Shown here piece by piece: positions 1 to 7,889 of a stretch of 42,944 nt of DNA (positions are counted from its first letter, which is position 1; each line of letters starts with the position of its first letter). The notes beneath the pieces were generated by a model. The model was given only the letters and a program-made list of their open reading frames with translations, had not been told where the DNA came from and did no database searches. Both the position numbers and the translations under genes were made by a program. Source of the stretch: Planctomycetota bacterium (GTDB lineage: Bacteria > Planctomycetota > Phycisphaerae > Sedimentisphaerales > Anaerohalosphaeraceae); assembly GCA_019456225.1 (NCBI GenBank), contig VRUI01000044.1:1-42944 (forward strand), given 5' to 3'.

Positions 1-52
1 CAGCTTAAAAATCAAGGCAGAAGTGTAATCTGCCAAAAATCGTTAAGGCCAT

Positions 53-355
53 TTACACAGTTAAATGAACACTCCCGAAGATGCCGCAGCCTCCGTGATG
101 TTTTTGGCCGTGGGAACCTGCTTTTCGTTCCTGGTTTTCCAATTCCGCGCGGCGCCGGTCAAGCTCGATTTGGCGCATCTGTTTTTCAAATTCGAACTCG
201 GAGCGCTGGCCTTCCATTTCCATCTCCATTTGCTGAATTCTCATTCTTTTCTCGAGTGCCTCGATGGTTTCGTCTTGAGATTTCTCCTCGGCAAGTAGTG
301 ATGTGGCCGGAACGATGATCGCAGCGATGAGCGTCAGTAAAATTAAATGCTTCAT
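53..355 (-). CDS. small exported coiled-coil protein
   Basis: This 100-residue protein has a cleavable signal peptide (about residues 1-22, hydrophobic core then ATSLLAEE). A highly charged heptad-like helix follows (about 25-78, rich in Glu, Met, Arg and Gln) and should form a coiled coil. The tail is rich in Gly and His and contains one Cys (GQKHHGGCGIFG). The ATG at 355 follows an AGGG ribosome binding site. I recognise no family. It may be a small periplasmic or envelope-associated protein; the His/Cys tail could bind metal, but that is only a guess. The next gene is divergent, so it appears to be a single-gene transcript. Confidence 0.6.
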   Translation of the reverse strand: MKHLILLTLIAAIIVPATSLLAEEKSQDETIEALEKRMRIQQMEMEMEGQRSEFEFEKQMRQIELDRRRAELENQERKAGSHGQKHHGGCGIFGSVHLTV

Positions 356-555
356 TTTAGTAACCCTTTCTTAGATATTATTTCCTTTAAACCGGACAGT
401 TTGCAGGACTGGAGGTGCATTCGGATTCTAACAGTATTTCGGCATTAATACAAGCTTTTGTTAGATTTTTTCTCAATTTCCCGGCGTTTTGCGGGTGAGT
501 TTGATTATTTTGGTTGTTGCATTATGGTTTGCGGGGTTATATAATCTGTTTTTCA

Positions 556-590
556 TTAAACAATAGACATTTGACATTAGACATTTTTTC
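556..590. repeat. 7-bp-period tract (unit like TTAGACA)
   Basis: Consecutive heptamers ATAGACA, TTTGACA and TTAGACA, then a T-run, lie immediately upstream of the ribosome binding site of the LOG-family gene. This is one of many intergenic tracts in the window with a strict 7-bp period but different unit sequences. Confidence 0.6.
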
Positions 591-600
591 GGGAGTTTTT

Positions 601-1299
601 ATGAGTGAAATTCATATGCCGGCTGAAGAGCCTTGGCGGATATTCAGGATCATGGCGGAGTTTGTTGAAGGGTTCGAGGAACTTGCTTCTATCGGGCCTG
701 CGGTTACTATCTTTGGTTCGGCGAGAGAAAAGCCGGGCACGAAGTATTATCAGCTTGCCGAAGATACCGCCAAGGAGATCGCAAAGGCCGGGTTTGGAAT
801 TATTACCGGCGGCGGCGGCGGGGCTATGGAAGCGGCTAACAAAGGTGCCTCCGAAGTTGGTGCTATGAGTGTCGGGCTTAATATCGAGCTGCCGTTCGAG
901 CAAAAACCCAACGAATATCAGAACCTCGCTCTTAGCTTCAGGTATTTCTTTTGCCGCAAGGTTATGTTCCTTAAATATGCCAACGGGTTTGTTGTGATGC
1001 CGGGCGGGTTCGGGACGCTGGATGAGCTGTTCGAATCGCTGTGTCTTATCCAGACGCTTAAGCAGGTGTACTTTCCTGTGGTACTTATGGGCAGCGATTA
1101 CTGGAGCGGGCTGCTTGACTGGGTGAAAGAGGTCATGCTTAAGAAATATAACTATATCTCGCCGGAAGATCTTGACGTTTTCTCGGTGGTCGACGATCCT
1201 AAAGAAACGGCACAAATACTGGTTGATTTCCGGAAAGCAAACGGTATCAGCGGTTTGCAGGAACCGGTGGGGATAAAGAAAACGACGATGCCGTTTTGA
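601..1299 (+). CDS. LOG-family (lysine decarboxylase-like) nucleotide-processing protein
   Basis: This is a 232-residue TIGR00730/LOG-family Rossmann-fold protein. Family members are phosphoribohydrolases that act on cytokinin-type nucleoside monophosphates, or PpnN-like nucleotide 5'-monophosphate nucleosidases. The two diagnostic motifs are present: a glycine-rich loop GGGGGAME (about 70-77) and PGGFGTLDE (about 134-142), whose Glu is catalytic in the family. The ATG at 601 is chosen because a GGGAG ribosome binding site lies six bases upstream. An in-frame extension to 514 would run through a repeat tract and adds nothing family-like. The gene stands alone and ends at a good intrinsic terminator. 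The physiological substrate cannot be told from sequence. Confidence 0.88.
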   Translation: MSEIHMPAEEPWRIFRIMAEFVEGFEELASIGPAVTIFGSAREKPGTKYYQLAEDTAKEIAKAGFGIITGGGGGAMEAANKGASEVGAMSVGLNIELPFEQKPNEYQNLALSFRYFFCRKVMFLKYANGFVVMPGGFGTLDELFESLCLIQTLKQVYFPVVLMGSDYWSGLLDWVKEVMLKKYNYISPEDLDVFSVVDDPKETAQILVDFRKANGISGLQEPVGIKKTTMPF

Positions 1300-1300
1300 T

Positions 1301-1330
1301 TTATAATTTATGATTGATGATTTATAATTA
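1301..1330. repeat. 7-bp-period tract (unit like TTATAAT)
   Basis: Four exact-phase heptamers, TTATAAT, TTATGAT, TGATGAT and TTATAAT, lie between the LOG-family stop codon and its terminator. Confidence 0.6.
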
Positions 1331-1331
1331 C

Positions 1332-1362
1332 AGGCTTCGCTCTTTCGGGCGAGGCCTTTTTT
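1332..1362 (+). terminator. intrinsic terminator after LOG-family gene
   Basis: A 9-bp stem, AGGCTTCGC paired with GCGAGGCCT (one T-G wobble), has an 8-base loop and is followed by a run of five to six T. It sits about 30 bp after the stop codon at 1299. Confidence 0.8.
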
Positions 1363-1466
1363 ATTTGGGAGCGGGATTTTTACCATGAAGGGCTTGAAGA
1401 AAAGAATGAAGAACAGGAAGGAAAATAATTGATTAAAAAAGGTGATTGGTGTTTTGTTTGTTTTCG

Positions 1467-1487
1467 TTGGTTATTGGTTATTCAAGT
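1467..1487. repeat. 7-bp-period tract (unit TTGGTTA)
   Basis: Two perfect TTGGTTA heptamers are followed in phase by TTCAAGT. The same unit recurs at 35081. The rest of the 1363-1513 gap shows no convincing gene. Confidence 0.5.
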
Positions 1488-1513
1488 TTATGGATGTTGG
1501 CTGGAAGCCAACA

Positions 1514-3301
1514 CTACGATTTCGCCGACTCGTTTGCTTTGTTGTAGTGGTCGAGGAGGTATTGTTTTTCGGGGCCGCCCAGGTGCTGCCATGGGAGGAT
1601 GTCTTCTGGGTCGAAGGCTCTTTGTGCGGCCTGGTCGGGTGTTGAGCCTGTTTCTTTGAATGCCTCTTGCCAGATATTGTAATCGAAGCACTCGCTCCAT
1701 AGATCAAAACGTGCGCCCTTTTGCCATGCTGTTTCTATGACTTTGCCGAGGCGCCTGTCTCCTCGTCCCGTTGCCGACTCGAGTATGCTTGCGTCTATGC
1801 CGTGGAACTTGAAGGAAAGGAAGTTTGCCTTTCGCCGGCGCTTTTCGGTCAGGATTATATCTTTTGCATTTTCGAAATATTCGCGCGGCTTCTGGCCATA
1901 CCATGCGAATGGTGTGTGAGCCTTGGGGACGAGCCAGCTTATGGCGACTGTTACATTGGCAGTCTGGTGGTCTACTTTTCGTTTGATCTTTGCGATTGTA
2001 AACGACAGGTCGACTATACGGCGAATGTCGTCTTCGGTTTCGCCGGGGAAGCCTACCATGAAATACAGTTTTACCTTTTGGTAACCGGCCTGGTATGCGG
2101 CTAGGGCGGCGGCGAGGAGGTCTTCGTCTGTGATGGGTTTGTTAATGGTTTTGCGCAGTGCTTCGCCGGCTGCTTCTACGGCGATGGTCAGGCCGGATTT
2201 TCTTACGGAGGAAACGAGCTTTGGCAGGATCTGGAGTTGTTCTTTTACGCGGAGGCTTGGCAGGGATATTCCAACGTGCTTTGGCGTGAAGTAGGCCTGC
2301 AGTTTTTCGACGAGTTCTTCGAGGTCCGGGTAGTCGGCTGTCGAGAGGCTTAGCAGGCTTACGGTGTCGTATCCGGTGGCGTGGTAATTTTGTTTGGCAA
2401 TGTCTACGATGGTGTCGACGCTTCGGTAGCGTATTGGGCGTTTGCAGAAACTTGCCTGGCAGAATCTGCATCTGCCGGGACAGCCTCGCATGATCTCGAC
2501 GCTGACACGTTCGTGGACGGCTTCGACGAATGGGACGATTGGAGCGGCGGGAACGGGGGTTTTGTCGAAATCCTTAACTATCGCGTTTACTATATTTGTC
2601 CGGATGTCTTCCTCTGTCGCTGTAAATGATGTTATCTTATCGCCGTCATAGGTGGTCTCGTAGAGCGATGGGACGTATACGAAATCGAGCTGCCTGGCGG
2701 CTGTCAGAAGGAAATCTTTTTTTGACAGGTCGCGGTGCTCTCTGAAAAGGGCGATCAATTCCAGGATTGCTTCTTCGCCGTCGCCGAGAATGATGAGGTC
2801 AAAAAAGTCGGCCACCGGTTCTGCGCAGTTTGCCGAGACTCCGCCTGCGATTATCAGGGGGGCGTTTTCGGGGCGGTCTGCGCTTCGGAGCTTTTGGCCT
2901 GACATGTCGAGCATGTTCAGGACGTTTGTGCAGCATAACTCGCTGTTTAGGCTGAAGGCGATGATGTCGAAATCGCTGACGTCGGCTTTGGATTCGAGGG
3001 AGAACAGCGGGATGGACTCTTTACGCAAAATCTCTTCGGCGTCTATCCATGGAGCGAAGACACGCTCGGCGGCTGCGCCTTGCAGGCTGTTGATGATGTT
3101 GTAGATGACGGCGATGCCGGTGTGGCTCATTGCGATCTCGTAGACGTCGGGAAAGCACAGGGCCACTGTTACATCGCAGGTTGTAAGATCCTTTTTGACC
3201 TGGTTGACCTCGCCTCCGATGTACCTGCCGGGCTGGCGGACGAAAGGCAGAAAATCCTGTTCTACGCGATCTTGTAAAATATGTATTTCATTTTTTTGCA
3301 T
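1514..3301 (-). CDS. B12-binding-type radical SAM protein (TIGR03960-like)
   Basis: This 595-residue protein has an N-terminal Rossmann-like, B12-binding-type region (about 40-190) and a radical SAM core. The [4Fe-4S] motif is CX3CX2C at Cys274, Cys278 and Cys281, in the context RGCPGRCRFCQ. It matches the uncharacterised radical SAM family TIGR03960. In many bacteria that family carries or neighbours a second domain (TIGR03936/DUF2344), which is absent here. The ATG at 3301 is the only reasonable start. The upstream sequence on the coding strand contains TATAAT within about 15 bases, which may be a -10 box, and there is no strong Shine-Dalgarno sequence. The substrate is unknown. Confidence 0.82.
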   Translation of the reverse strand: MQKNEIHILQDRVEQDFLPFVRQPGRYIGGEVNQVKKDLTTCDVTVALCFPDVYEIAMSHTGIAVIYNIINSLQGAAAERVFAPWIDAEEILRKESIPLFSLESKADVSDFDIIAFSLNSELCCTNVLNMLDMSGQKLRSADRPENAPLIIAGGVSANCAEPVADFFDLIILGDGEEAILELIALFREHRDLSKKDFLLTAARQLDFVYVPSLYETTYDGDKITSFTATEEDIRTNIVNAIVKDFDKTPVPAAPIVPFVEAVHERVSVEIMRGCPGRCRFCQASFCKRPIRYRSVDTIVDIAKQNYHATGYDTVSLLSLSTADYPDLEELVEKLQAYFTPKHVGISLPSLRVKEQLQILPKLVSSVRKSGLTIAVEAAGEALRKTINKPITDEDLLAAALAAYQAGYQKVKLYFMVGFPGETEDDIRRIVDLSFTIAKIKRKVDHQTANVTVAISWLVPKAHTPFAWYGQKPREYFENAKDIILTEKRRRKANFLSFKFHGIDASILESATGRGDRRLGKVIETAWQKGARFDLWSECFDYNIWQEAFKETGSTPDQAAQRAFDPEDILPWQHLGGPEKQYLLDHYNKANESAKS

Positions 3302-3340
3302 TTTTCCATTATACTATGTTTTAGTGAAGTGTAAAGCATC

Positions 3341-3361
3341 GGTCGTAAGTCGTCAGTCGGA
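3341..3361. repeat. 7-bp-period tract (unit like AGTCGTC)
   Basis: Heptamers GGTCGTA, AGTCGTC and AGTCGGA lie between the divergent radical SAM and apbE genes. The reverse complement of this unit family makes the longer tract at 24888-24922. Confidence 0.5.
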
Positions 3362-3383
3362 CAACTTAAATTGGATTTGAAAT

Positions 3384-4400
3384 ATGAAAAACTTTAAGAT
3401 AGTCATAGTTATTTGGGCTTTGAGCCTTCTTTGTGGTTGTGAGCGGTCGCCCGGACCCGGGGTTTATACGGCTAATAGCCCTACTCGCATGGTTATGGGG
3501 ACTTTTGCGCATAGCATATCTGTGGCTGCCGATAAGAAGACGGCGAAGGCGGCTAATAAGGCGGCTTTTGAGAAACTTGTCGAAGTTGATGAGATGATGA
3601 GCGATTTTCTTTTCGACTCGGAGCTTTCGAAAATCAATAGAGAGGCTTTTGGCGGGGCGGTGAAAGTGAGCGGCGAATTGTTCGAGGTTATCAGCAAGGC
3701 GATTGAGTACAGCCATATCAGCGACGGGGCTTTCGATATTACTATCGGGCCGGTTGTCGATCTTTGGCATGAGGCGGAAGAGTCGAAGATTAAGCCTTCC
3801 GATGAGGAGATCGCGGCGGCGAAGGCTAAGGTTGGGTATGAAAAGCTTATTGTTGATGCGGAAAAGAAAACTGTTCGGTTTGCGGTCGATGGGATGCGGC
3901 TTGACCTGGGGGCGATCGCTAAGGGGTATGGTGTCGACAAGGCGGCAGAAGCGATGAAAGCGGCCGGCGCCGTTGGAGGTATGGTTGATGTCGGCGGGGA
4001 TATCCGGTGTTTTGGAAAGCCCGCGAAAAAAGCGAAGTGGGCTATCGGACTGCAGGACCCGGGCAAAGACGATATTTTGATGGTGATCGAACTTGGCGAC
4101 AACGCTATCGCTACCAGCGGTGACTACCTGAGGTTTGTTGTGCTGGATGGGGAGAAATTCAGCCATATTATGGCACCGAAAAAAGGAGCCTCGGCGAAAG
4201 GACTTACTAGTGTCACTGTCATAGCCAAAACGGCGATGGATGCTGATGCTTTGGCGACGACGGTTACGGTTTTGGGGATTGCCAAGGGTTTGGAATTGAT
4301 CGAAAGCATTGACCAGGCAGAAGGTTTTATTATGCCTTCCGATCCCAATGAGGAAATAAATTTTAGCAGCGGGTTTGAGAGGTTTGTGCGTAAGAAGTGA
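3384..4400 (+). CDS. apbE: FAD:protein FMN transferase, ApbE lipoprotein
   Basis: ApbE attaches FMN through a phosphoester bond to Thr of target proteins outside the cytoplasm. The 338 residues start with a lipoprotein signal whose lipobox ends at Cys19 (SLLCGC). Family blocks follow in order: MGTFAHSI (about 38), SDGAFDITIGP (113-123), DLGAIAKGYGVD (174-185), the Gly/Asp block VDVGGDI (about 201), SHIMAP (about 260) and the metal-binding MDADALAT (about 286). The gene lies about 2.5 kb from the rnf operon. The operon encodes RnfG and RnfD, both with visible flavinylation-type Thr motifs, so they are its probable targets. It is not in the same operon and faces the other way. Confidence 0.93.
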   Translation: MKNFKIVIVIWALSLLCGCERSPGPGVYTANSPTRMVMGTFAHSISVAADKKTAKAANKAAFEKLVEVDEMMSDFLFDSELSKINREAFGGAVKVSGELFEVISKAIEYSHISDGAFDITIGPVVDLWHEAEESKIKPSDEEIAAAKAKVGYEKLIVDAEKKTVRFAVDGMRLDLGAIAKGYGVDKAAEAMKAAGAVGGMVDVGGDIRCFGKPAKKAKWAIGLQDPGKDDILMVIELGDNAIATSGDYLRFVVLDGEKFSHIMAPKKGASAKGLTSVTVIAKTAMDADALATTVTVLGIAKGLELIESIDQAEGFIMPSDPNEEINFSSGFERFVRKK

Positions 4401-4453
4401 GGGGTGAGGAGTAAAGGAGTTTGTGGGGTTTATTTTGGATTGTTGTGGTTTTT

Positions 4454-4474
4454 TGGATATTGGATATTCAAAAT
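4454..4474. repeat. 7-bp-period tract (unit TTGGATA)
   Basis: TTGGATA occurs twice and is followed in phase by TTCAAAA, between the convergent apbE and oxidoreductase genes. A second short tract (GTGAGGG, GTGAGGA, GTAAAGG) begins at the apbE stop codon, 4397-4417. Confidence 0.5.
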
Positions 4475-4502
4475 GAAACCCCATGTTTTTTTCCGGGCTT
4501 AC

Positions 4503-5852
4503 TCATAGTTTGTAGTATTGCTGCCATGCTTTTCTTGGGGGTGGGCCTGTCAGGAGTTGGTTTGCGATCTTGTTGTTTGTGATCTGTTTTGTTTTTCTGT
4601 CGAAAGTGAATTTTCCGCCGAGCCTTTGTGCTATAACGCCGAGCAGGAATACCTGCGTTAGGGGGCCTGCGACCTCAAATGATGACCTTGTTTTTTCCAG
4701 CCCTTTTGCGGCGAGGAGGAAGTTTTTGTGGTGGCTTGAATGGCGGCCTGTGATCTTTGGCAGGTCTTTGGCCATTGCTCTCATTTTTGTTTCCGGAACG
4801 ATGCGAAGCGTGTCACTGTGCGTTCCGCCTTTGAAAATGAGGTCCTTGCTGTAGATTATTTTTCCGCAGATTCCCATCCTTCTTCTCTCATCGAGTACCT
4901 CCGGTCTTGGTGGTAAATTGTCTGTTCCGTCGTACCATGTAATATCCATTGCGGGCATTGCTTTGCCCCTTGCCGGGAAATCGAATTTGATTGTTGAGCC
5001 ATTTGGGAAGATGTTTTTTTTACGGCCGATGAGTTTTACGGCTTGTACTGTCTCGGGGAGGCCGAGTCTTAGAAAACGATGAACGGTATCGAGCGTGTGT
5101 GGGCCCCAGTCACCGAATGCGCCGTTGCCGAATTCGTACCAGCTTCTCCAGTTGCCGGGGTGGAGCTTTTGGTTGTATGGCCGGTATTGAGCGGTGGTGA
5201 GCCACTTGTCCCAGTCAAGAGTTTCCGGGATCGGCTGGGGTTTGTAGCTGTCGAGCAGGCCCCATGAATGCCAGCGGCGGGGTCTGTTCATGTATGCGTC
5301 GACATGGGTTACGTCTTTTATGATGCCGGCGTCGAACCAGGACTTGAACTGGAAGAAGTTATTTCCGGAGTGACCCTGGTTGCCCATCTGGCAGGATACT
5401 CCGTATTTTTTTTCGGCGGCGATCAGTAATTCGACTTCCCGGAATGTGTGGGCAAGGGGTTTTTCTACGTAAACGTGTTTGCCGCCGGCCATCGCGCGCA
5501 TGCAGATCGGGAAATGTGAGTGGTCCGGGGTGCCGACGCTTACGGCGTCGATCTGGCCGGACATCTTGTCGAACATTTTTTCAAAGTTCTTAAATTTCGG
5601 GACGTTGGGAAACATCGCTTCGAGTTGGGCGGTGTGTTTGCTGGACATGTCTACATCGCACAGGGCGACGATATTGGCCATGCCGGTAGCGTGGAGGGCC
5701 TTGGCGATGGTGGCTCCCTGGTTGCCGATGCCTATGCAGGCGAGGTTTACCTTTTCATTGGCTCCGAGGACCGCCGATGGAAAGATCGAATATATCGCAG
5801 AGGCGGCAGCGGCTGACTGCAAAAAACGCCTTCTTGTAATCTGGTTACCCAT
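4503..5852 (-). CDS. Tat-exported Gfo/Idh/MocA-family oxidoreductase
   Basis: This 449-residue NAD(P)-dependent sugar or inositol oxidoreductase has a twin-arginine signal (TRRRFLQ at 6-12, then a hydrophobic stretch to about residue 30). Its Rossmann motif is GIGNQG (41-46), and the family motif EKPLAH starts near 130. The C-terminal part carries the usual Gfo/Idh/MocA dimerisation fold. Tat export of this family is very common in planctomycetes, where members are thought to act on polysaccharide-derived sugars. The ATG at 5852 follows an AAAGG site. It has no operon partners. The substrate is unknown. Confidence 0.88.
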   Translation of the reverse strand: MGNQITRRRFLQSAAAASAIYSIFPSAVLGANEKVNLACIGIGNQGATIAKALHATGMANIVALCDVDMSSKHTAQLEAMFPNVPKFKNFEKMFDKMSGQIDAVSVGTPDHSHFPICMRAMAGGKHVYVEKPLAHTFREVELLIAAEKKYGVSCQMGNQGHSGNNFFQFKSWFDAGIIKDVTHVDAYMNRPRRWHSWGLLDSYKPQPIPETLDWDKWLTTAQYRPYNQKLHPGNWRSWYEFGNGAFGDWGPHTLDTVHRFLRLGLPETVQAVKLIGRKKNIFPNGSTIKFDFPARGKAMPAMDITWYDGTDNLPPRPEVLDERRRMGICGKIIYSKDLIFKGGTHSDTLRIVPETKMRAMAKDLPKITGRHSSHHKNFLLAAKGLEKTRSSFEVAGPLTQVFLLGVIAQRLGGKFTFDRKTKQITNNKIANQLLTGPPPRKAWQQYYKL

Positions 5853-6156
5853 TAAAATACCTTTTTGTACATACTGGAAAAATAATATTGGTTTTTTCGG
5901 CCTTTTAGATGCCTATTTTATCTTCCAGACGCTGTTAATCAATCAAATATTGCAATTTTTGGGGTTTCCAATTGAAAATATGGCGGGAATTATTTGGAAT
6001 TGGCGGATTTTATGGGCGAAATAAGTCGAAATAATCTTGCTCACTGATCTCAGAGGTTTTTAGTTCCTCGTTGCAAAGGTCTGCTTTTTACGGTACAATT
6101 ATATAATAAGTTGATTTTACAGTTTTACTTGTCCGTATTAGTTACGGAGGCTAATT
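5853..6156. other. divergent intergenic region with one clear promoter
   Basis: This 304-bp A+T-rich gap separates the Tat oxidoreductase from the small-protein/nucleotidyltransferase pair. It holds the rightward promoter at 6071-6099 and no credible ORF. A possible weak leftward promoter (TTGATT, 16 bp, TAAAAT) lies at about 5920-5950. Confidence 0.5.
6071..6099 (+). promoter_or_regulatory. sigma70-type promoter for the nucleotidyltransferase pair
   Basis: TTGCAA and TACAAT are separated by exactly 17 bp. They lie about 58 bp upstream of the first start codon at 6157. Confidence 0.65.
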
Positions 6157-6366
6157 ATGAAAAAAAATACTTCTGTAAACATGGTTGATCGCAATATTGG
6201 AGTCCTTAAGCAGGCCGGTGAACCTGACCGTGATTTCGTTGAAGCGTCGCCAGAAGTTCTGTTGGGGTTCATGTGGGAACTAACTGCTGAGGTGTATTCT
6301 CTTAGGGGTGACTTTGATGCTGAACAAAGATTACAGCGAAATGTTACAAATCTTATCAAGCCATAA
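6157..6366 (+). CDS. small partner protein upstream of nucleotidyltransferase
   Basis: This 69-residue protein has a strong GGAGG ribosome binding site, and its C-terminal half contains MWELTAEVYSLRGDFDAEQR. As I recall, short proteins with a similar (M/V)W-x-LT-x-E-x-(Y/W)-LxG-xxDAE-xRL pattern commonly precede nucleotidyltransferases of the DUF6036/AbiEii-like type. The gene overlaps the next CDS by about 50 bp in another frame, so the two are translationally coupled. It may be a toxin-antitoxin-like partner or a chaperone for the enzyme; the sequence alone does not decide. Confidence 0.65.
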   Translation: MKKNTSVNMVDRNIGVLKQAGEPDRDFVEASPEVLLGFMWELTAEVYSLRGDFDAEQRLQRNVTNLIKP

Positions 6367-6763
6367 TGTCAAGTTCCTGGTTGTCGGTGCTTATGCAATG
6401 GGTGTGCATGGCTGCCCTCGTGCTACCGGTGATATTGACTTGTGGGTAATGGCCTCGGCGGAAAACTCCGAGAAAACATATAACGCCCTAAAGGATTTCG
6501 GTGCTCCGATGGCCCAACTCGACACCGAGACATTCAATAAACCAGGTGTAGTTTTTCAGATAGGCGTTGCTCCACGTAGAATCGATATACTAACCCGGAT
6601 TGACGGAGTGGAATTTGATCTGGCATATGATAAAAGAAATGAGATCGAAATTGCAGGAATGACGATACCTTTTATTTCATTAAAAGACCTTATCAAAAAC
6701 AAGCAATCCACAGGCCGTCCAAAAGATATACTAGATGCTGAAAACCTTTCAGAAGGAATTTAA
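6317..6763 (+). CDS. minimal nucleotidyltransferase (DUF6036/AbiEii-like)
   Basis: This 148-residue protein is of the minimal nucleotidyltransferase fold. The signature GAYAMGVHGCPRATGDIDLWV spans about 24-44 in slightly longer form and supplies the Gly loop, the HG-x-x-R-x-T element and the DxD metal site (D39-x-D41). A second acidic element, RRIDILT, lies near 94. I prefer the ATG at 6317 because AGGGG lies about 8 bp upstream; a GTG at 6308 is possible. It is coupled to the preceding small gene under one promoter. Such proteins are found as stand-alone enzymes and as members of AbiE/MenA-type toxin-antitoxin systems. The small size and missing C-terminal domain leave its role open. Confidence 0.75.
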   Translation: MLNKDYSEMLQILSSHNVKFLVVGAYAMGVHGCPRATGDIDLWVMASAENSEKTYNALKDFGAPMAQLDTETFNKPGVVFQIGVAPRRIDILTRIDGVEFDLAYDKRNEIEIAGMTIPFISLKDLIKNKQSTGRPKDILDAENLSEGI

Positions 6764-6798
6764 AGGCATACGTCTTTCTTTTTTGTGACGTCTAATCG

Positions 6799-6849
6799 GG
6801 CAGCTTGCGCTGCCGCGCTTTTAACACCGGCAAGCTTCGCTTGAAGGTG
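6799..6849 (-). other. two hairpins downstream of rnfB
   Basis: One hairpin is GGCAGC/GCTGCC closed by a four-base loop (GCAA on the rnf strand). The other is CACC/GGTG, a 2x2 internal loop, then CAAGC/GCTTG with a three-base loop. They lie just 3' of the rnfB stop codon and are the likely 3' end structure of the rnf mRNA, but no strong T-run follows. They resemble the post-stop hairpins seen elsewhere in the window. Confidence 0.5.
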
Positions 6850-6871
6850 CCACCCTGAATATTAAATTCAT

Positions 6872-7753
6872 CTATGCTGTTTTTGCTTTTGGTTTTTTGC
6901 CTGGCTGGCGGTCGGCTGGTGCGTTTTTGCCTCTGCATACTATTACTCCGGTTGGACATTTTTCCATTGCCGCTTCGGTGTCCTCTGATGTCTCGTATTT
7001 TTCGTAGTCCATGCGGGCGAGGTTGTTGTCTATCGTAAACAACTCGCTTTTCTTTGTACACATCTTGCATGCTATGCAGCCGACCGTGCAGAATGCCCTG
7101 GTATTTTTGCCGGATTCTTTGCTCGAACAGGCTACGGTCATCATGTTTTCCTGGCCGAATGGAACCATCTCGATGAGGAATCTTGGGCATGCTTTTGCGC
7201 AGGCTCCGCAGCCGGTGCATTTTACGTAATCGACCGTGGCAAGCCTGTCGTCGACATGCAGTGCGTCGAACTTGCATGATCTTACGCAGTCGCCGTATCC
7301 CATGCAGCCGTACTTGCAGGCCTGGACGTTTGGTGCGGCGTTGACGGCTGTGCATAGAGGTATTCCGTCGTATTTTGCGTAGAAGGTTTTGTCGGCGGCG
7401 TGGCCTCGGCAGTGGATTACGGGTCTTACGAGTTTTCCGCCGTTGCTGATCTGGATGTTCATTATTCCTGCTACCGCGGCAGCGGTATCGGGGCCGCCCG
7501 GGGCACATTTGCCCAGAAGTTCCGGGTCGTCCACTACCGCTTTTGCGTATTGACCACAGCCGGCGAAACCGCATGCTCCGCAGTCAATATTCGGGAGAGC
7601 TTCGTGGATGGCTTCGATCTTCGGGTCTATAATAACCTTTAGCTTTATGCTGGCGACGAGCAGGACTATCGCGAAGCCTGTTCCAAGAGCGACGAGGGTC
7701 AGGCCGGCGAGAATTATGTTTTGTATAGATGCCAGGATCATTATTTGTGTCAT
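6872..7753 (-). CDS. rnfB: Rnf complex ferredoxin subunit RnfB
   Basis: RnfB is the electron-entry Fe-S subunit of the ferredoxin:NAD+ oxidoreductase (Rnf). It has an N-terminal membrane helix (about 8-38). The 4Fe-4S domain CX2CX4CX16C (Cys58, 61, 66, 83; DCGACGFAGC) follows. Then come ferredoxin-type clusters: CKYGCMGYGDCVRSC, CTGCGACAKACP and a further CTVGCIACKMC unit. At about 293 residues it is the longer, multi-cluster form. I chose the ATG at 7753; an in-frame TTG at 7783 adds ten residues without a better ribosome binding site. It is the last gene of the operon and is separated from rnfA by a repeat-filled 136-bp spacer. Confidence 0.95.
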   Translation of the reverse strand: MTQIMILASIQNIILAGLTLVALGTGFAIVLLVASIKLKVIIDPKIEAIHEALPNIDCGACGFAGCGQYAKAVVDDPELLGKCAPGGPDTAAAVAGIMNIQISNGGKLVRPVIHCRGHAADKTFYAKYDGIPLCTAVNAAPNVQACKYGCMGYGDCVRSCKFDALHVDDRLATVDYVKCTGCGACAKACPRFLIEMVPFGQENMMTVACSSKESGKNTRAFCTVGCIACKMCTKKSELFTIDNNLARMDYEKYETSEDTEAAMEKCPTGVIVCRGKNAPADRQPGKKPKAKTA

Positions 7754-7773
7754 ATGATTACCGTGTATTAAAT

Positions 7774-7801
7774 TTAAAATCAAAAATTAAAAATCAAAAT
7801 T
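7774..7801. repeat. 7-bp-period A+T tract next to hairpin repeat
   Basis: In-phase heptamers TTAAAAT, CAAAAAT, TAAAAAT and CAAAATT lie between the triple-hairpin repeat and the rnfB start. Confidence 0.5.
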
Positions 7802-7882
7802 AAGGGATCGCCTTTGGCGATGCTATTTTTATCAGCATGGGCACAGCCCATCCTACCATTATCCCTGCGCTTGCGCTTCGGG
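7791..7882 (-). repeat. triple-hairpin repeat, copy 1 (rnfA-rnfB spacer)
   Basis: This ~92-bp element is about 90% identical to 10937-11027. On the rnf strand it begins 7 bp after the rnfA stop codon with CCCGAAGCGCAAGCGCAGGG. It continues with ATGGGC/GCCCAT (3-base loop) and then ATCGCC/GGCGAT (3-base loop). Three successive hairpins with no ORF suggest an mRNA structure or processing element inside the operon. Confidence 0.75.
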
Positions 7883-7889
7883 TTTCTGT

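Noticed and set aside
577-1386. 269-codon frame on the minus strand opposite the LOG-family gene
   Set aside because: It is a mirror frame of a well-supported gene. The translation is rich in Arg, His and Lys with no family features, and there is no ribosome binding site.
1429-1707. Several 66-78-codon frames on both strands near the end of the radical SAM gene
   Set aside because: They overlap the 3' end of the radical SAM CDS and a repeat tract and have biased composition without motifs.
3366-4484. 372-codon minus-strand frame opposite apbE
   Set aside because: It is antisense to a gene with all ApbE motifs. The product is low-complexity basic and shares the repeat-derived ends.
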